Made by a program: the position numbers and the translations under genes
Part shown: in pieces, positions 31,319 to 40,128 of the stretch
Numbering within the stretch: the stretch's first letter is position 1
How the letters are laid out: each line of letters begins with the position of its first letter
The notes under the pieces: model-generated
What the model was told of the DNA's origin: nothing
The model's database searches: none
Seen by the model: the letters and a program-made list of their open reading frames with translations, nothing else
Source of the DNA: SHZI01 sp031409515
GTDB lineage: Bacteria > Pseudomonadota > Gammaproteobacteria > Steroidobacterales > GCA-2729495
Length of the DNA: 64,000 nucleotides
Assembly: GCA_031409515.1 (NCBI GenBank)
Contig: JANNXJ010000016.1
Coordinates: forward strand, 1 to 64,000
Direction: 5' to 3'

Positions 31319-34066
31319 ATGAATCTCCAGCAACTCTTTGGCCCCGTTCTGATCGCCATCTTTCTCGCGTTCCTGCTCGTGAGTTCGATGGCCGGGTTCT
31401 ACGTTGACTGGCTGTGGTTTGCCGAGGTCGATTACCAGCAGATATTCCTGCGCATCCTGAGCACGAAAGTGGCGCTTGGTGCGGCGGGCCTGGCCGTCGC
31501 GTTTGCTGCGCTCTACGCGAACGTGCGGCTAATGCAGCGGTCCCTCGGGCCGCGGTCATTCACCGTCTTCGGTCCGGAAGGGGCACGCACGGTCTCGTTC
31601 GACGCAGCGAGCCTGAAACCCATATTCCTGGTCGGCAGTGCCGTTGCCGCGGGCCTGATGGGCCTTTACGCCGCCGGTCAATGGGACACCTGGCTGATGT
31701 CCCGGAACGCGGTGTCCTTTGGCAACAGCGACCCGATCCTGGGCCACGACGTCGCTTTCTACATCTTTCACGTGCCGCTGCTGCACGCGCTGCTCAATTT
31801 CGCCTTCTGGACCACGCTTCTCGCCGGACTGGCCGCAGCCCTCGGGTACTTTGCCGGCCAGAATCTCCAGCTGGATCCGGTGCGGGGCATCCAGATGAGC
31901 GCCGGCGCGCGGCGCCATCTCAGTGTGCTGGCGGCGTTACTTCTGCTGTTGCTGGCTTTTCGGGCGTGGCTCGGACTGTCAGAGCTGCTGGTCTCTCCTT
32001 CCGGGATCGTTTACGGCGCCTCCTATGTTGACGTGCACGCCGGCATTCCCACGCAGTGGGCGCTGGTCGTTGTCGCGTGCCTGGGTGCGGCACTGGCGCT
32101 CTGGCAGACGCGCACCCAGCGCCTCTGGCCGCTGCTGGCTGCGGTTGGCGGGTACATCCTGGTGGGAGTGGCGGGCCAGGCCTACGGCATCGCCCTGCAG
32201 CGCCTGGTGGTAGCGCCCAACGAGCAGGTCAGTGAGGGCCCCTACATCGTCCACTCGATCGCTGCCACACGGACGGGTTTTGACCTCGACAAGGTGGAGG
32301 AGCGCCAGTTGTCGGGAGAGGCCACGCTGACGGCGGCAGACATCGAGCGCAACCGGGCCACCTTCGACAACGTGCCGTTGTGGAATGAACAGCCACTGCT
32401 GGATACCTTTGGCCAGTTGCAGGAAATCCGCACCTACTACGATTTCGCCTCGGTCGACAACGATCGCTACGTGATCGACGGCAAGTACAGGCAGATCATG
32501 CTTTCCGCTCGGGAGATGAACTCCGCTGCCCTGCCCAGCGGCACCTGGATCAATGAACGTCTGACCTTTACCCACGGGTACGGCCTGACTCTTGGCCCGG
32601 TGAATGAAGTGACGCCCGAAGGGCTGCCGGTGCTCTTTATCAAGGATCTGCCCCTGGCATCGTCGGTGGACCTGAAGGTTGAACAGCCCGCCATCTACTA
32701 CGGCGAGCTTTCCAACGACCACGTGTTCGTGAAGACCGGCACGGCGGAGTTTGACTACCCCAAGGGTGACGACAACGTCTTCGGCAGTTACGCGGGCCAG
32801 GGCGGTATTGCGGTGGACACCCTGCTCCGCCGCTTGCTGTTTGCCCTCCGGTTCGGCTCACCGGAAGTGCTGTTCTCGCCTAACCTCATCGAGGGCAGCC
32901 GCGTGCTGATGTACCGCCGGATCGCCGAGCGCGTGCGGCGGATTGCCCCTTTTCTGACCTACGATCCGGATCCCTACCTCGCGATCTCTGGCGGACGCCT
33001 GGTCTGGGTGCAGGATGCCTATACCACCAGCTCACGCTACCCCTACTCAACGCCGGGCGCTGGTGGTGTGAACTACATCCGCAACTCGGTCAAGGTCACG
33101 ATCGACGCCTACGACGGCACGGTCGTCTTTCACCTCGTGGATCAAGAGGATCCGCTGGCGGCCACCCTTTCCCGGGTCTTCCCTGAACTGTTTCGGCCGC
33201 TGGCCGCCATGCCTGAGGACCTGCGGGAGCGTCTGCGCTACCCCCAGGGCATCTTCGGCCTGCAGGCGGCAATGTATGCCACCTTTCACATGACCAGTCC
33301 CGATGCGCTCTACAACCGGGAAGACCAGTGGGACATTCCTTCTCTCGATGCGCAGGAAGGCGGCCAGCCAATGGCACCCTATTACACCATCATGAAACTT
33401 CCGGGGGGTACCGACCCGGAGTTTGTCCAGATGCTGCCCTATACGCCGAAGCAGAAAGATAACCTGGCCGCCTGGCTGGTAGCCCGCAGCGATGGGGAGA
33501 ACTACGGCAAGCTGATGGTCGTCCAGCTCCCCAAGCAGACGGTGATCTTCGGCCCGCGCCAGATTTCGGCGCGCATCAGTCAGGACCAGGTCATTGCGCC
33601 GCAGATCACCTTGTGGAACCAGCAGGGTTCGGAGGTCATCCAGGGCACGCTCCTGGTCATTCCGGTGGAAGAATCGCTGGTCTACATCCGCCCGCTCTAT
33701 CTCCGGGCGGCCGGCGGCCGGATTCCGGAACTGAAGCGCGTGGTGGTTGCCTACCGGAATCAGATCGTGATGGAGCCAACCCTGGATATGGCGCTGGCCC
33801 GCTTGTTCCCAGGTAGCGGCACCGAGCGGCAGAAGGCACCCGCCGCTGGCAGCGTCGGTCTGGTCTCTGCAACGACTGCTGGATCCGCACCCGCCGATGC
33901 CTCAGACCGCACCGGGACAGGAGTAGGCGGCCTCGCGGAGCAGGCGCAACTCCAGTATCAGCAGGCCATGCAGGCACAACGCGCGGGCAACTGGGCACTG
34001 TACGGTGAGGAAATCAGGAAACTCGGTGAAACCCTGGAGCGGATCCGGAGTGAGCAACCCAGGTAG
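31319..34066 (+). CDS. UPF0182 family large membrane protein
   Basis: A 915-aa protein of the UPF0182 (COG1615) family of unknown function. About seven membrane helices fill the first 310 residues, followed by a large soluble domain with segments such as YTYDP-like LTYDPDPYLAISGG and VWVQDAYTTS. The tail after about 840 is Ala/Gly-rich with a predicted helix. ATG 31319 starts MNLQQLFGPVLIAIFLAFL, a clean first helix, with AAGGA about ten bases upstream; the in-frame extension to 31187 has no family support. Confidence 0.88.
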   Translation: MNLQQLFGPVLIAIFLAFLLVSSMAGFYVDWLWFAEVDYQQIFLRILSTKVALGAAGLAVAFAALYANVRLMQRSLGPRSFTVFGPEGARTVSFDAASLKPIFLVGSAVAAGLMGLYAAGQWDTWLMSRNAVSFGNSDPILGHDVAFYIFHVPLLHALLNFAFWTTLLAGLAAALGYFAGQNLQLDPVRGIQMSAGARRHLSVLAALLLLLLAFRAWLGLSELLVSPSGIVYGASYVDVHAGIPTQWALVVVACLGAALALWQTRTQRLWPLLAAVGGYILVGVAGQAYGIALQRLVVAPNEQVSEGPYIVHSIAATRTGFDLDKVEERQLSGEATLTAADIERNRATFDNVPLWNEQPLLDTFGQLQEIRTYYDFASVDNDRYVIDGKYRQIMLSAREMNSAALPSGTWINERLTFTHGYGLTLGPVNEVTPEGLPVLFIKDLPLASSVDLKVEQPAIYYGELSNDHVFVKTGTAEFDYPKGDDNVFGSYAGQGGIAVDTLLRRLLFALRFGSPEVLFSPNLIEGSRVLMYRRIAERVRRIAPFLTYDPDPYLAISGGRLVWVQDAYTTSSRYPYSTPGAGGVNYIRNSVKVTIDAYDGTVVFHLVDQEDPLAATLSRVFPELFRPLAAMPEDLRERLRYPQGIFGLQAAMYATFHMTSPDALYNREDQWDIPSLDAQEGGQPMAPYYTIMKLPGGTDPEFVQMLPYTPKQKDNLAAWLVARSDGENYGKLMVVQLPKQTVIFGPRQISARISQDQVIAPQITLWNQQGSEVIQGTLLVIPVEESLVYIRPLYLRAAGGRIPELKRVVVAYRNQIVMEPTLDMALARLFPGSGTERQKAPAAGSVGLVSATTAGSAPADASDRTGTGVGGLAEQAQLQYQQAMQAQRAGNWALYGEEIRKLGETLERIRSEQPR

Positions 34067-34079
34067 CAGGCACTTCCGG

Positions 34080-34952
34080 TCAGCGCGCCGACAAGGCGTC
34101 CCGGGCGCGAACCTCAAAGGTCAGGGAAGCCCAGAAGCTCTCCCAGTCCGCCGCCGGGTCCGTGGCCGGCACGGGGATCATGTGCACGGCCTTGACCAGC
34201 CAGCGCCCGGCGCGATCGAGGGGCAGCTTGACGATACCGTCCTTCCCGGTGCGCGCCTGGAAGCGCCGGGCTGGCTGGTCGGCCGTAAAGGCTATTACCA
34301 GCACGCCCTCGACGGGTTTCCCCTGGTACCAGAGGGCAATCGGCAACCGGTCGCCCGGGAACAGCGCGTAGGGGTTGGCTCGCGGCACCAGTTCCAGTGG
34401 ATAGCCGAGCGGCTGGTCGTAGCCGGACCGGTCCACGCCGGGCACGACAGTACCGGTCAGGGCAGGACCGGCAACACTGATCAGGGACTTGGCACACCGG
34501 GAATAGTATTCCCGCCCGTTGGCCTGGGACGCCCCGCGCGCCTCGCGCAGCGCCTGAATCCGCTCCAGACCCTCGGAGCGCAGGTACTTGTTGAAGCGCT
34601 CCGCTTCGAGATCCACAAAGGATCGGGCGCTGTGATAGCCGATCAGCCTCAGGCCCGGAGACTTAAGGACGAGCGTGGCGGCCGGGTCGTCCCCGGCAAA
34701 ACCCATCACGGGCTCGCGGCCCGCAGCGGAAGTGACGGAGAAATCCAGAAACCAGTCCTTCACGTAGGGCTGGCTGGTTCCATTGAAGTCTTCGCCAACG
34801 CGCAGGCTGACGGGCACTTTGTTACCAACGGCCGTCACAAACACCGACGGCTCGATCCAGAAGTCGTGCGCCCCTGCCGGGGCGCCCCAAACGCCCGCCA
34901 GGAAAACCAGCGCAATGCCCCGTAGCGACATGCTAGTGAGTAGAGCTTTCAT
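34080..34952 (-). CDS. DUF4198 periplasmic protein
   Basis: A 290-aa exported protein. The signal peptide (about 1-28, GAPAGA) leaves a mature N-terminus HDFWIEPSVF, the hallmark of DUF4198. The rest is beta-rich with family segments PYALFPGDRLPIALWYQGKPV and KDGIVKLPLDRAGRW. Relatives are linked to nickel/cobalt uptake; an N-terminal histidine after cleavage is a plausible metal ligand. The gene is divergent from a HupE gene with only 39 bases between the starts, so the two probably share control. Confidence 0.85.
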   Translation of the reverse strand: MKALLTSMSLRGIALVFLAGVWGAPAGAHDFWIEPSVFVTAVGNKVPVSLRVGEDFNGTSQPYVKDWFLDFSVTSAAGREPVMGFAGDDPAATLVLKSPGLRLIGYHSARSFVDLEAERFNKYLRSEGLERIQALREARGASQANGREYYSRCAKSLISVAGPALTGTVVPGVDRSGYDQPLGYPLELVPRANPYALFPGDRLPIALWYQGKPVEGVLVIAFTADQPARRFQARTGKDGIVKLPLDRAGRWLVKAVHMIPVPATDPAADWESFWASLTFEVRARDALSAR

Positions 34953-34991
34953 TGGGTTAGTCTCTCACAGTCCCTCGAGCGAGATGTTGCC

Positions 34992-36152
34992 GTGAGCCGA
35001 CGACTGCGCCCCCCCACCTCGCTGCTTACCGGGGTCCTGACTCTTGTACTCCTCGGCGGACTCCTCGCTACGCAGGTAGCCATGGCGCACCGGCTCCGGC
35101 CAGCCATCGTCACCGTCACGTTCAATGCCGATGGCACCTACACAGCGGCACTGCAGCTGAATCTGGAGGCACTCCTGGCGGGTATCGGCCCGGAGCATGA
35201 AGACACGAGCCAGGCCCCCCAGGCGGGAACCTACAACGCGTTGCGGGAACTGCCACCGGCGCCTTTGCAGGCCCGGTATGAGGAGTTTGCCCCGCGACTG
35301 CTTGGGGGTATCACCCTGCGCTTCGACGGCAGGCCGGTGTCTCCCGACGCGACTCAAGTCGATATTCCGCCTGTCGGCAACACTGGCGTCGAGCGGCTGA
35401 CGACAGTCACGCTCAGTGGCGCCATTCCAGCCGGGAGCAAGGCATTGACGTGGCGCTACGCACCGGAGTTTGGCGAGAGCGCGTTGCGCCTCGCGCTGCC
35501 GGACGGGACCATTGTCCGTGCCGACTGGCTGACTGCAGGAACGGAGAGCGCGCCGTTTCAGCTGGACCCGGCCCTGGTCCCTGTACGCACCAGGGCCGAC
35601 GTGTTCCGCGACTACACAGTGCTTGGCTACACCCACATCCTGCCCAAGGGCCTCGACCACATCCTGTTCGTCCTGGGCATCTTCCTGCTCTCAGTGCACT
35701 GGCGACCGCTGCTCTATCAGGTGACAGCGTTTACCATCGCCCACTCGATCACACTGGGCCTGTCCCTGTACGGACTCATTTCGCTGCCGTCGTCGGTCGT
35801 GGAACCACTGATCGCCCTGTCCATCGTCTACGTCGCCGTGGAGAACATCCTGAGCGGCGAACTCAAACCCTGGCGGGTCTGGGTCGTGTTCGGCTTCGGC
35901 CTGCTGCACGGGCTGGGCTTTGCCGGTGTGCTCAAGGAACTGGGCTTGCCAGCCGGGGAATTCCTGCCGGCGCTGATCGCCTTCAACGTCGGGGTGGAAC
36001 TCGGCCAGCTGACGGTGATCGGAGCAGCGCTGCTGACGGTGGGCTTCTGGTTCAGCCGGCGACCCTGGTACCGCAAGCGGGTAGTGATCCCGGCTTCTGC
36101 AGTGATCGCCCTGGTGGGCGCCTACTGGACAATAGCCAGAGTCCTGGGCTGA
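34992..36152 (+). CDS. HupE/UreJ family membrane protein with an N-terminal periplasmic domain
   Basis: A 386-aa protein with a signal peptide (about 1-32, cleaved after AMA) that would leave mature HRLRPAIVTV. A beta-rich periplasmic domain (about 33-190) is followed by a HupE-like module with six helices, marked by KGLDHILFVLGIF, AHSITLGLSLYG and FGFGLLHGLGFAGVL. HupE/UreJ proteins are nickel (or cobalt) permeases. The GTG start at 34992 follows a GAGCGAGA segment. Paired divergently with the DUF4198 gene. Confidence 0.87.
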   Translation: MSRRLRPPTSLLTGVLTLVLLGGLLATQVAMAHRLRPAIVTVTFNADGTYTAALQLNLEALLAGIGPEHEDTSQAPQAGTYNALRELPPAPLQARYEEFAPRLLGGITLRFDGRPVSPDATQVDIPPVGNTGVERLTTVTLSGAIPAGSKALTWRYAPEFGESALRLALPDGTIVRADWLTAGTESAPFQLDPALVPVRTRADVFRDYTVLGYTHILPKGLDHILFVLGIFLLSVHWRPLLYQVTAFTIAHSITLGLSLYGLISLPSSVVEPLIALSIVYVAVENILSGELKPWRVWVVFGFGLLHGLGFAGVLKELGLPAGEFLPALIAFNVGVELGQLTVIGAALLTVGFWFSRRPWYRKRVVIPASAVIALVGAYWTIARVLG

Positions 36153-36170
36153 GTCAGCCTGACGGGCTCG

Positions 36171-37133
36171 TCAGCCGACGTCAGCACCCAGGTCCTGGTC
36201 TTTTTCCCGGGCTTCCTGTCGGCCCTTGCCGCTGATCCGCGCTTCCGCATCTTCCAGCAGCCCTGGTTCTTCAGCCAGGGCTGACGGAATCTCCGAGGCC
36301 AGCGTCCAGGACACCGTGAGATAGCGGGCAAGCTGGGAACGGGGATGGTGAATCGCCAGGTCGCGGACCCGCTGAGCAATGCGTTCAGCAAACCCTGCCA
36401 CCCGCTCTTCCTCCGCGCCACCGATCATCACGGCAAACCGGTCGTGTCCGACCCGGGCACAGTAGTCAGCAGCGCGCTGCAGGGAGTTCGCTATGGCATG
36501 CGCCACTTTGCGCAGGCAGGCCTCCGTGGCATGGCGCCCAAACAGACTGTGATAGCTCTCGAGTGCATCGATCCGGAAGACGATGATGCTCAGGCGCTGC
36601 TGTTCGCGGCGCGCCACCGACCAGTCGCGGAGAAGAACTTCGAGGAGTGCGTTCCGGCCGGGGATACCCGTCACGGCGTCTGTTCTTTCATCCCGCAGGC
36701 TGCGGGCCCAGACGTCAGTGGCCGTGAACACACCCGTCCCAGCCATCGAAGCCGTGGTCTTCAGGGCTCCAGGTTCCGTGGCGCGGGGCGTTGCCATATC
36801 GCTGCCAGGAACTGCGGTGAGCAGCCAGTAACTGGCTTTGCCGGGTTGGTCATACAGCGGTGCGGGACGGAGTTCCACGGTGCCGCCCTGGGAAGTTCGC
36901 GGTCGCCAGGGATCCGGAGATGCGGGATCGAATAGGCCATCGGCGAGGCTGTCGGTCGAGCGGCCAATCAGCTCATTGGGGTGCAGACCGAGGGCCCTGC
37001 CGGCAGCAGCGTTGGCATAGACGACCTGTTGGTCCCGGTGCTGGGCATCGATAATCAGGGCGGGCGCAGCAACCGCATCCAGAGCCTGGCGCAGCAGATG
37101 GCGATTGAGCTTTTTCAATGAGTTAGAAGTCAT
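36171..37133 (-). CDS. PAS-GGDEF protein with a degenerate signature
   Basis: A 320-aa cytosolic protein with a PAS-like sensor (about 15-110, YANAAAGRALGLHPNELIGR) and a GGDEF domain (about 150-300: TGIPGRNALLEVLL, LSIIVFRIDALESYH). The signature that should be GGDEF reads GHDRF (229-233), so diguanylate cyclase activity is unlikely; it may bind c-di-GMP or GTP as a receptor, or be inert. The start ATG lies in an inverted repeat that can pair with the ribosome-site region. Convergent with the HupE gene. Confidence 0.82.
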   Translation of the reverse strand: MTSNSLKKLNRHLLRQALDAVAAPALIIDAQHRDQQVVYANAAAGRALGLHPNELIGRSTDSLADGLFDPASPDPWRPRTSQGGTVELRPAPLYDQPGKASYWLLTAVPGSDMATPRATEPGALKTTASMAGTGVFTATDVWARSLRDERTDAVTGIPGRNALLEVLLRDWSVARREQQRLSIIVFRIDALESYHSLFGRHATEACLRKVAHAIANSLQRAADYCARVGHDRFAVMIGGAEEERVAGFAERIAQRVRDLAIHHPRSQLARYLTVSWTLASEIPSALAEEPGLLEDAEARISGKGRQEAREKDQDLGADVG

Positions 37134-37153
37134 ATCTCAACTTTTATGAGATA
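37131..37153 (-). promoter_or_regulatory. Inverted repeat over the start of the PAS-GGDEF gene
   Basis: TATCTCA (37133-37139) and TGAGATA (37147-37153) form a perfect 7-7-7 palindrome that abuts the ATG (37131-37133) of the minus-strand PAS-GGDEF gene. In the mRNA it would fold into a hairpin that hides the TGAGAT sequence just before AUG. It could be a DNA operator or a translational switch. Confidence 0.4.
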
Positions 37154-37158
37154 CGTCA

Positions 37159-37176
37159 CCGCGGACCCCTCCGCGG
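37159..37176. repeat. CCGCGG stem-loop between mtiP and the PAS-GGDEF gene
   Basis: CCGCGG at 37159-37164 and again at 37171-37176 can form a six-pair hairpin with a six-base loop in the 134-base gap. No U tract follows on either strand, so it is weak as a terminator. Confidence 0.3.
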
Positions 37177-37267
37177 CTGCGCACCACCCGGACGTGAATC
37201 CTAGCCTTAGGTAAAGCGGGGTTCTGTGAAGGTGGTCACTGACCGGAGCAAAGACCGGCCGATCCGT

Positions 37268-38014
37268 TCAATGCGCCGCCAGAAAGGCTGTAACCAGGCG
37301 CTGCACGCCGGCCATCCCGGCGGCCAGCGAGGCGGCAATCTCCGCGTGAATGGACTTCCCACCCGGGCTGCGGCCTGCCGCCCTGTTCACCACGACACAG
37401 CAGATGGCGTAAGCGATATTCAGTTCTCGAGCCAGGCCTGCCTCGGGCATGGCTGTCATACCCACCACGTCGCAGCCATCCCGCTCCAGACGGTCGATCT
37501 CAGCCGCGGTCTCCAGGCGCGGACCCTGGGTGGCGCCATAGGTCCCGGTTGGAACCAGGTCAAGCGCAGACGCCTTGCCGGCTGCCAGCAGCCGCTCGCG
37601 AAGGGACGGACTGAACGGCAGGGTGAAATCTACATGCTGCAGGGGGAACACGTCGTTGCCCGTGTAGGTGTGCTCGCGGCCCCAGGTGTAGTCGATAAGC
37701 TGATCAGGTATGACCAGTCGGCCGGAGGTCGCTGCCGGCGTAATACCGCCAACAGCGTTGATGCCCAGCACCTGCTCCACACCGAGTTGCCGGAAGGCCC
37801 ACAGGTTGGCCCGATAGTTGATCCTGTGGGGCGGAATCGTCGGGCCAGCAGGTGCGCCATGGCGGGCCAGAAACAGCACTTCGGCATGACCAAAGCGATG
37901 CCGCTGCAGCGGAGCCGATACAGGGCCCCAGGGCCCGGGTTCCAGCGCCAGCACTTCACCGGGGCCAAACAGCTGCGCCGACCCCGTACCACCGATAACG
38001 CCCAGGCGCATCAT
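37268..38014 (-). CDS. mtiP: S-methyl-5'-thioinosine phosphorylase
   Basis: Purine nucleoside phosphorylase family member that splits 5'-methylthioinosine to hypoxanthine and methylthioribose-1-phosphate. The 248-aa product matches the Pseudomonas MTIP pattern (LGVIGGTGSAQLF, LFLARHG, INYRANLWAFRQLG, QLIDYTWGREHTY, YGATQGPRLET, VGMTAMPEA). Two adjacent ATGs at 38014 and 38011 are possible starts. It follows an HPRT gene by seven bases, and the hypoxanthine released would be that enzyme's substrate. Confidence 0.88.
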   Translation of the reverse strand: MMRLGVIGGTGSAQLFGPGEVLALEPGPWGPVSAPLQRHRFGHAEVLFLARHGAPAGPTIPPHRINYRANLWAFRQLGVEQVLGINAVGGITPAATSGRLVIPDQLIDYTWGREHTYTGNDVFPLQHVDFTLPFSPSLRERLLAAGKASALDLVPTGTYGATQGPRLETAAEIDRLERDGCDVVGMTAMPEAGLARELNIAYAICCVVVNRAAGRSPGGKSIHAEIAASLAAGMAGVQRLVTAFLAAH

Positions 38015-38021
38015 CGGCCCT

Positions 38022-38570
38022 TCACGCGCCTCCGGAGGCACCGGGTACGCCCCAGATATCCGGCAGGTGCCGCCAGTGCCCCTGATAGTCCATCCCGCAG
38101 CCGAACACGTACTCGTCCCCGACTTCGAGACCCACCAGATCTGGCGCTGGACCTGACTGGGCCCGGTCATGTCGCTTGTGTACCAGCACCAGTGTGGTGA
38201 TATGCCGGGCACCCGCCTGCTGGCAATGACGGACCAGGAACTCCAGAGTCACGCCCTCGTCGTAGATGTCGTCCACGAGGATGACATGCCGGTCCCGGAG
38301 CGTGGCCCGGGGCTGGGCCAGCCACTGGGGTAAGCCGCCCCGCATGGCGTCGCCGTAGCGCCCAACCCGGCAGGTGTCCAGGACGAAGTCACCCTGGAGC
38401 TGGCTGGCCAGCCGCGCGAGGGGCAGCAGACCCCCGAGCAACACGCCCATCAGGACGCAGCTGTCGCGGTCAAGCAGCGGCTGAGTAGCTGCCGCAAGCC
38501 GCCCGAAGGCGGCATCGACTTCGCCCCGTGCTACCAGCAGGTGCGCGCCAGGTACTGTCGGGTTCATCAA
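38022..38570 (-). CDS. hpt: Hypoxanthine-guanine phosphoribosyltransferase family protein
   Basis: Phosphoribosyltransferase of 182 aa that converts hypoxanthine (or guanine) and PRPP to the nucleotide. The PRPP-binding loop is VILVDDIYDEGVTL and the C-terminal segment has VGLEVGDEYVFGCGMDY, typical of HPRT. The start overlaps the nagZ stop as ATGA (38567-38570). It sits between nagZ and mtiP, giving a small salvage operon with the MTIP product as the likely source of base. Confidence 0.9.
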   Translation of the reverse strand: MMNPTVPGAHLLVARGEVDAAFGRLAAATQPLLDRDSCVLMGVLLGGLLPLARLASQLQGDFVLDTCRVGRYGDAMRGGLPQWLAQPRATLRDRHVILVDDIYDEGVTLEFLVRHCQQAGARHITTLVLVHKRHDRAQSGPAPDLVGLEVGDEYVFGCGMDYQGHWRHLPDIWGVPGASGGA

Positions 38571-39616
38571 CTGAGGGACAGTCCGGGTGGGGCCTGGGCC
38601 CTGTCCAGGGCGGCCACGGCCTGCCGCCAGGGAAGCGACCCGCGAAAACCGTCAGCCGCGACGGGCCGCCGTCGCAGCGTGATGAGGCGGGCCTGGCTAA
38701 CGACGTGGCCGGCGGGATGGCTACCCTGCTTCAGGGCCTCGAGAGTCGCCTCGGCCGCGTCGGGATCGTTGCAGATCAGGGCCATATCAGCCCCGGCACC
38801 GAGGGCCCGCCGGGCCCGTTCGGGCATGTCACCTTCGGTCACGAGCGCCTTCATGCTGAGGTCATCGGAAAAAATTACCCCGCCAAAACCAAAGTCGCCA
38901 CGTAAGGCCGTCCGCAGCCAGTAGGGTGAAAGGCTGGCCACCTCAGCATCCACCTGCGGGTAGCGAACGTGGGCGATCATGACCCCATTCACGCCCTGGC
39001 GGATCAGCCGCCCGTAGGGCAGCAGATCGTCGTAGAGCTCCGGCAGCGTGCGGTGATCCACTGGCAGGTCCAGATGAGAGTCAGCAACGACGTAGCCATG
39101 GCCCGGAAAGTGCTTGGCGACCGCAATCATCCCGGCCTTGTGCATCCCGAGGACGTAAGCGGAGGCAAGTTCGGCCACAATCTCCGGCTCCCGGTGAAAG
39201 GAGCGGTCGCCGATAACCTCACTCAAGCCATAGTCCAGATCAACCACGGGTGCGAAGCTGAAGTCCACGCCGGTATCCAGCACCTCGGCGGCCATCAGCC
39301 AGCCGCAGGTCTGGGCCAGCCGACGCCCCTCCGCGTTGTCGAGATCGTACTGGTGCCCCAGCCAGCGCAGTGGCGGGAGGTGATAGAACCCCGTACGGAA
39401 ACGCTGGACCCGCCCGCCCTCCTGATCCACAGCGACCAGCAGGGGGGGTGAACGCACACTGCGAATCTCAGCGACGAGTTCCCGGACCTGAGCCAGATCC
39501 TGGAAATTGCGGCTAAAGAGTATGACGGCGCCCACCAGCGGATCCCGGAGCCGGACCCTCTCAGCGGGCGTGAGCGCCAGGCCGTGAACGTCCACCATCA
39601 GGGGCCCGAGGGTCAT
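38567..39616 (-). CDS. nagZ: Beta-N-acetylhexosaminidase NagZ
   Basis: Cytosolic GH3 enzyme that removes GlcNAc from 1,6-anhydro-muropeptides during peptidoglycan recycling. The 349-aa product shows KHFPGHG (168-174), the catalytic DSH loop with His181, and SDDLSM with the nucleophile Asp251, all intact. The start codon lies 15 bases after the YkuD gene. In organisms with AmpC beta-lactamase, NagZ products activate AmpR; no such genes are nearby. Confidence 0.97.
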   Translation of the reverse strand: MTLGPLMVDVHGLALTPAERVRLRDPLVGAVILFSRNFQDLAQVRELVAEIRSVRSPPLLVAVDQEGGRVQRFRTGFYHLPPLRWLGHQYDLDNAEGRRLAQTCGWLMAAEVLDTGVDFSFAPVVDLDYGLSEVIGDRSFHREPEIVAELASAYVLGMHKAGMIAVAKHFPGHGYVVADSHLDLPVDHRTLPELYDDLLPYGRLIRQGVNGVMIAHVRYPQVDAEVASLSPYWLRTALRGDFGFGGVIFSDDLSMKALVTEGDMPERARRALGAGADMALICNDPDAAEATLEALKQGSHPAGHVVSQARLITLRRRPVAADGFRGSLPWRQAVAALDRAQAPPGLSLS

Positions 39617-39631
39617 CGCCAGTCCGTTGTG

Positions 39632-40123
39632 TCAGGGAACCAGATTTACCAGCGTGCCCGGCAGGACAGCATCGAACAGCCAGCAAACGTCGGCATTGCG
39701 CATTCTGATACATCCGTGGGAGAAGGGCACGCCCATCGGTTCCTGATCGGGTGTGCCATGAATGTAGATGTACCGTCGCATCGTGTCCACGCTGCCGAGG
39801 CGGTTCCTGCCGGGCTCCAGGCCCGAGAGCCACAGGATTCGGCTCAGTATCCAGTCCCTTCCGGGCGACTGCCGCTGCAGCTCCGGCGAGTACACCACGC
39901 CCGTTGGCCGTCGACCCCGGAGCACAGTGCCCACTGGCAGATCCCCACCGATCCTGGCGCGGATGACGTGTCGACCCCGGGGCGTGCAGAGACTGCCCTC
40001 CTGCTCCCCCGGTCCATAGCGCGACGTGGAAACGAGAAACTCCCGCTCAACATGTGCCTGACGGATGACCTGCAGAGTCTGCCGCGTCAGGCTGATCGAG
40101 AGCTCCACGGTCGACACCACCAT
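39632..40123 (-). CDS. YkuD L,D-transpeptidase without signal peptide
   Basis: A 163-aa single-domain YkuD protein starting MVVSTVELSISLTRQTLQVI. The catalytic motif HGCIRM (His136, Cys138) and an upstream IHGT histidine (His122) are intact. No signal peptide or membrane helix is visible, which is unusual because L,D-transpeptidases act in the periplasm. ATG 40123 lies five bases after the rlmD stop; the long upstream frame is rlmD out of frame. It precedes nagZ, so a cytosolic role in muropeptide handling is a possibility, not a conclusion. Confidence 0.85.
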   Translation of the reverse strand: MVVSTVELSISLTRQTLQVIRQAHVEREFLVSTSRYGPGEQEGSLCTPRGRHVIRARIGGDLPVGTVLRGRRPTGVVYSPELQRQSPGRDWILSRILWLSGLEPGRNRLGSVDTMRRYIYIHGTPDQEPMGVPFSHGCIRMRNADVCWLFDAVLPGTLVNLVP

Positions 40124-40128
40124 AGGGT

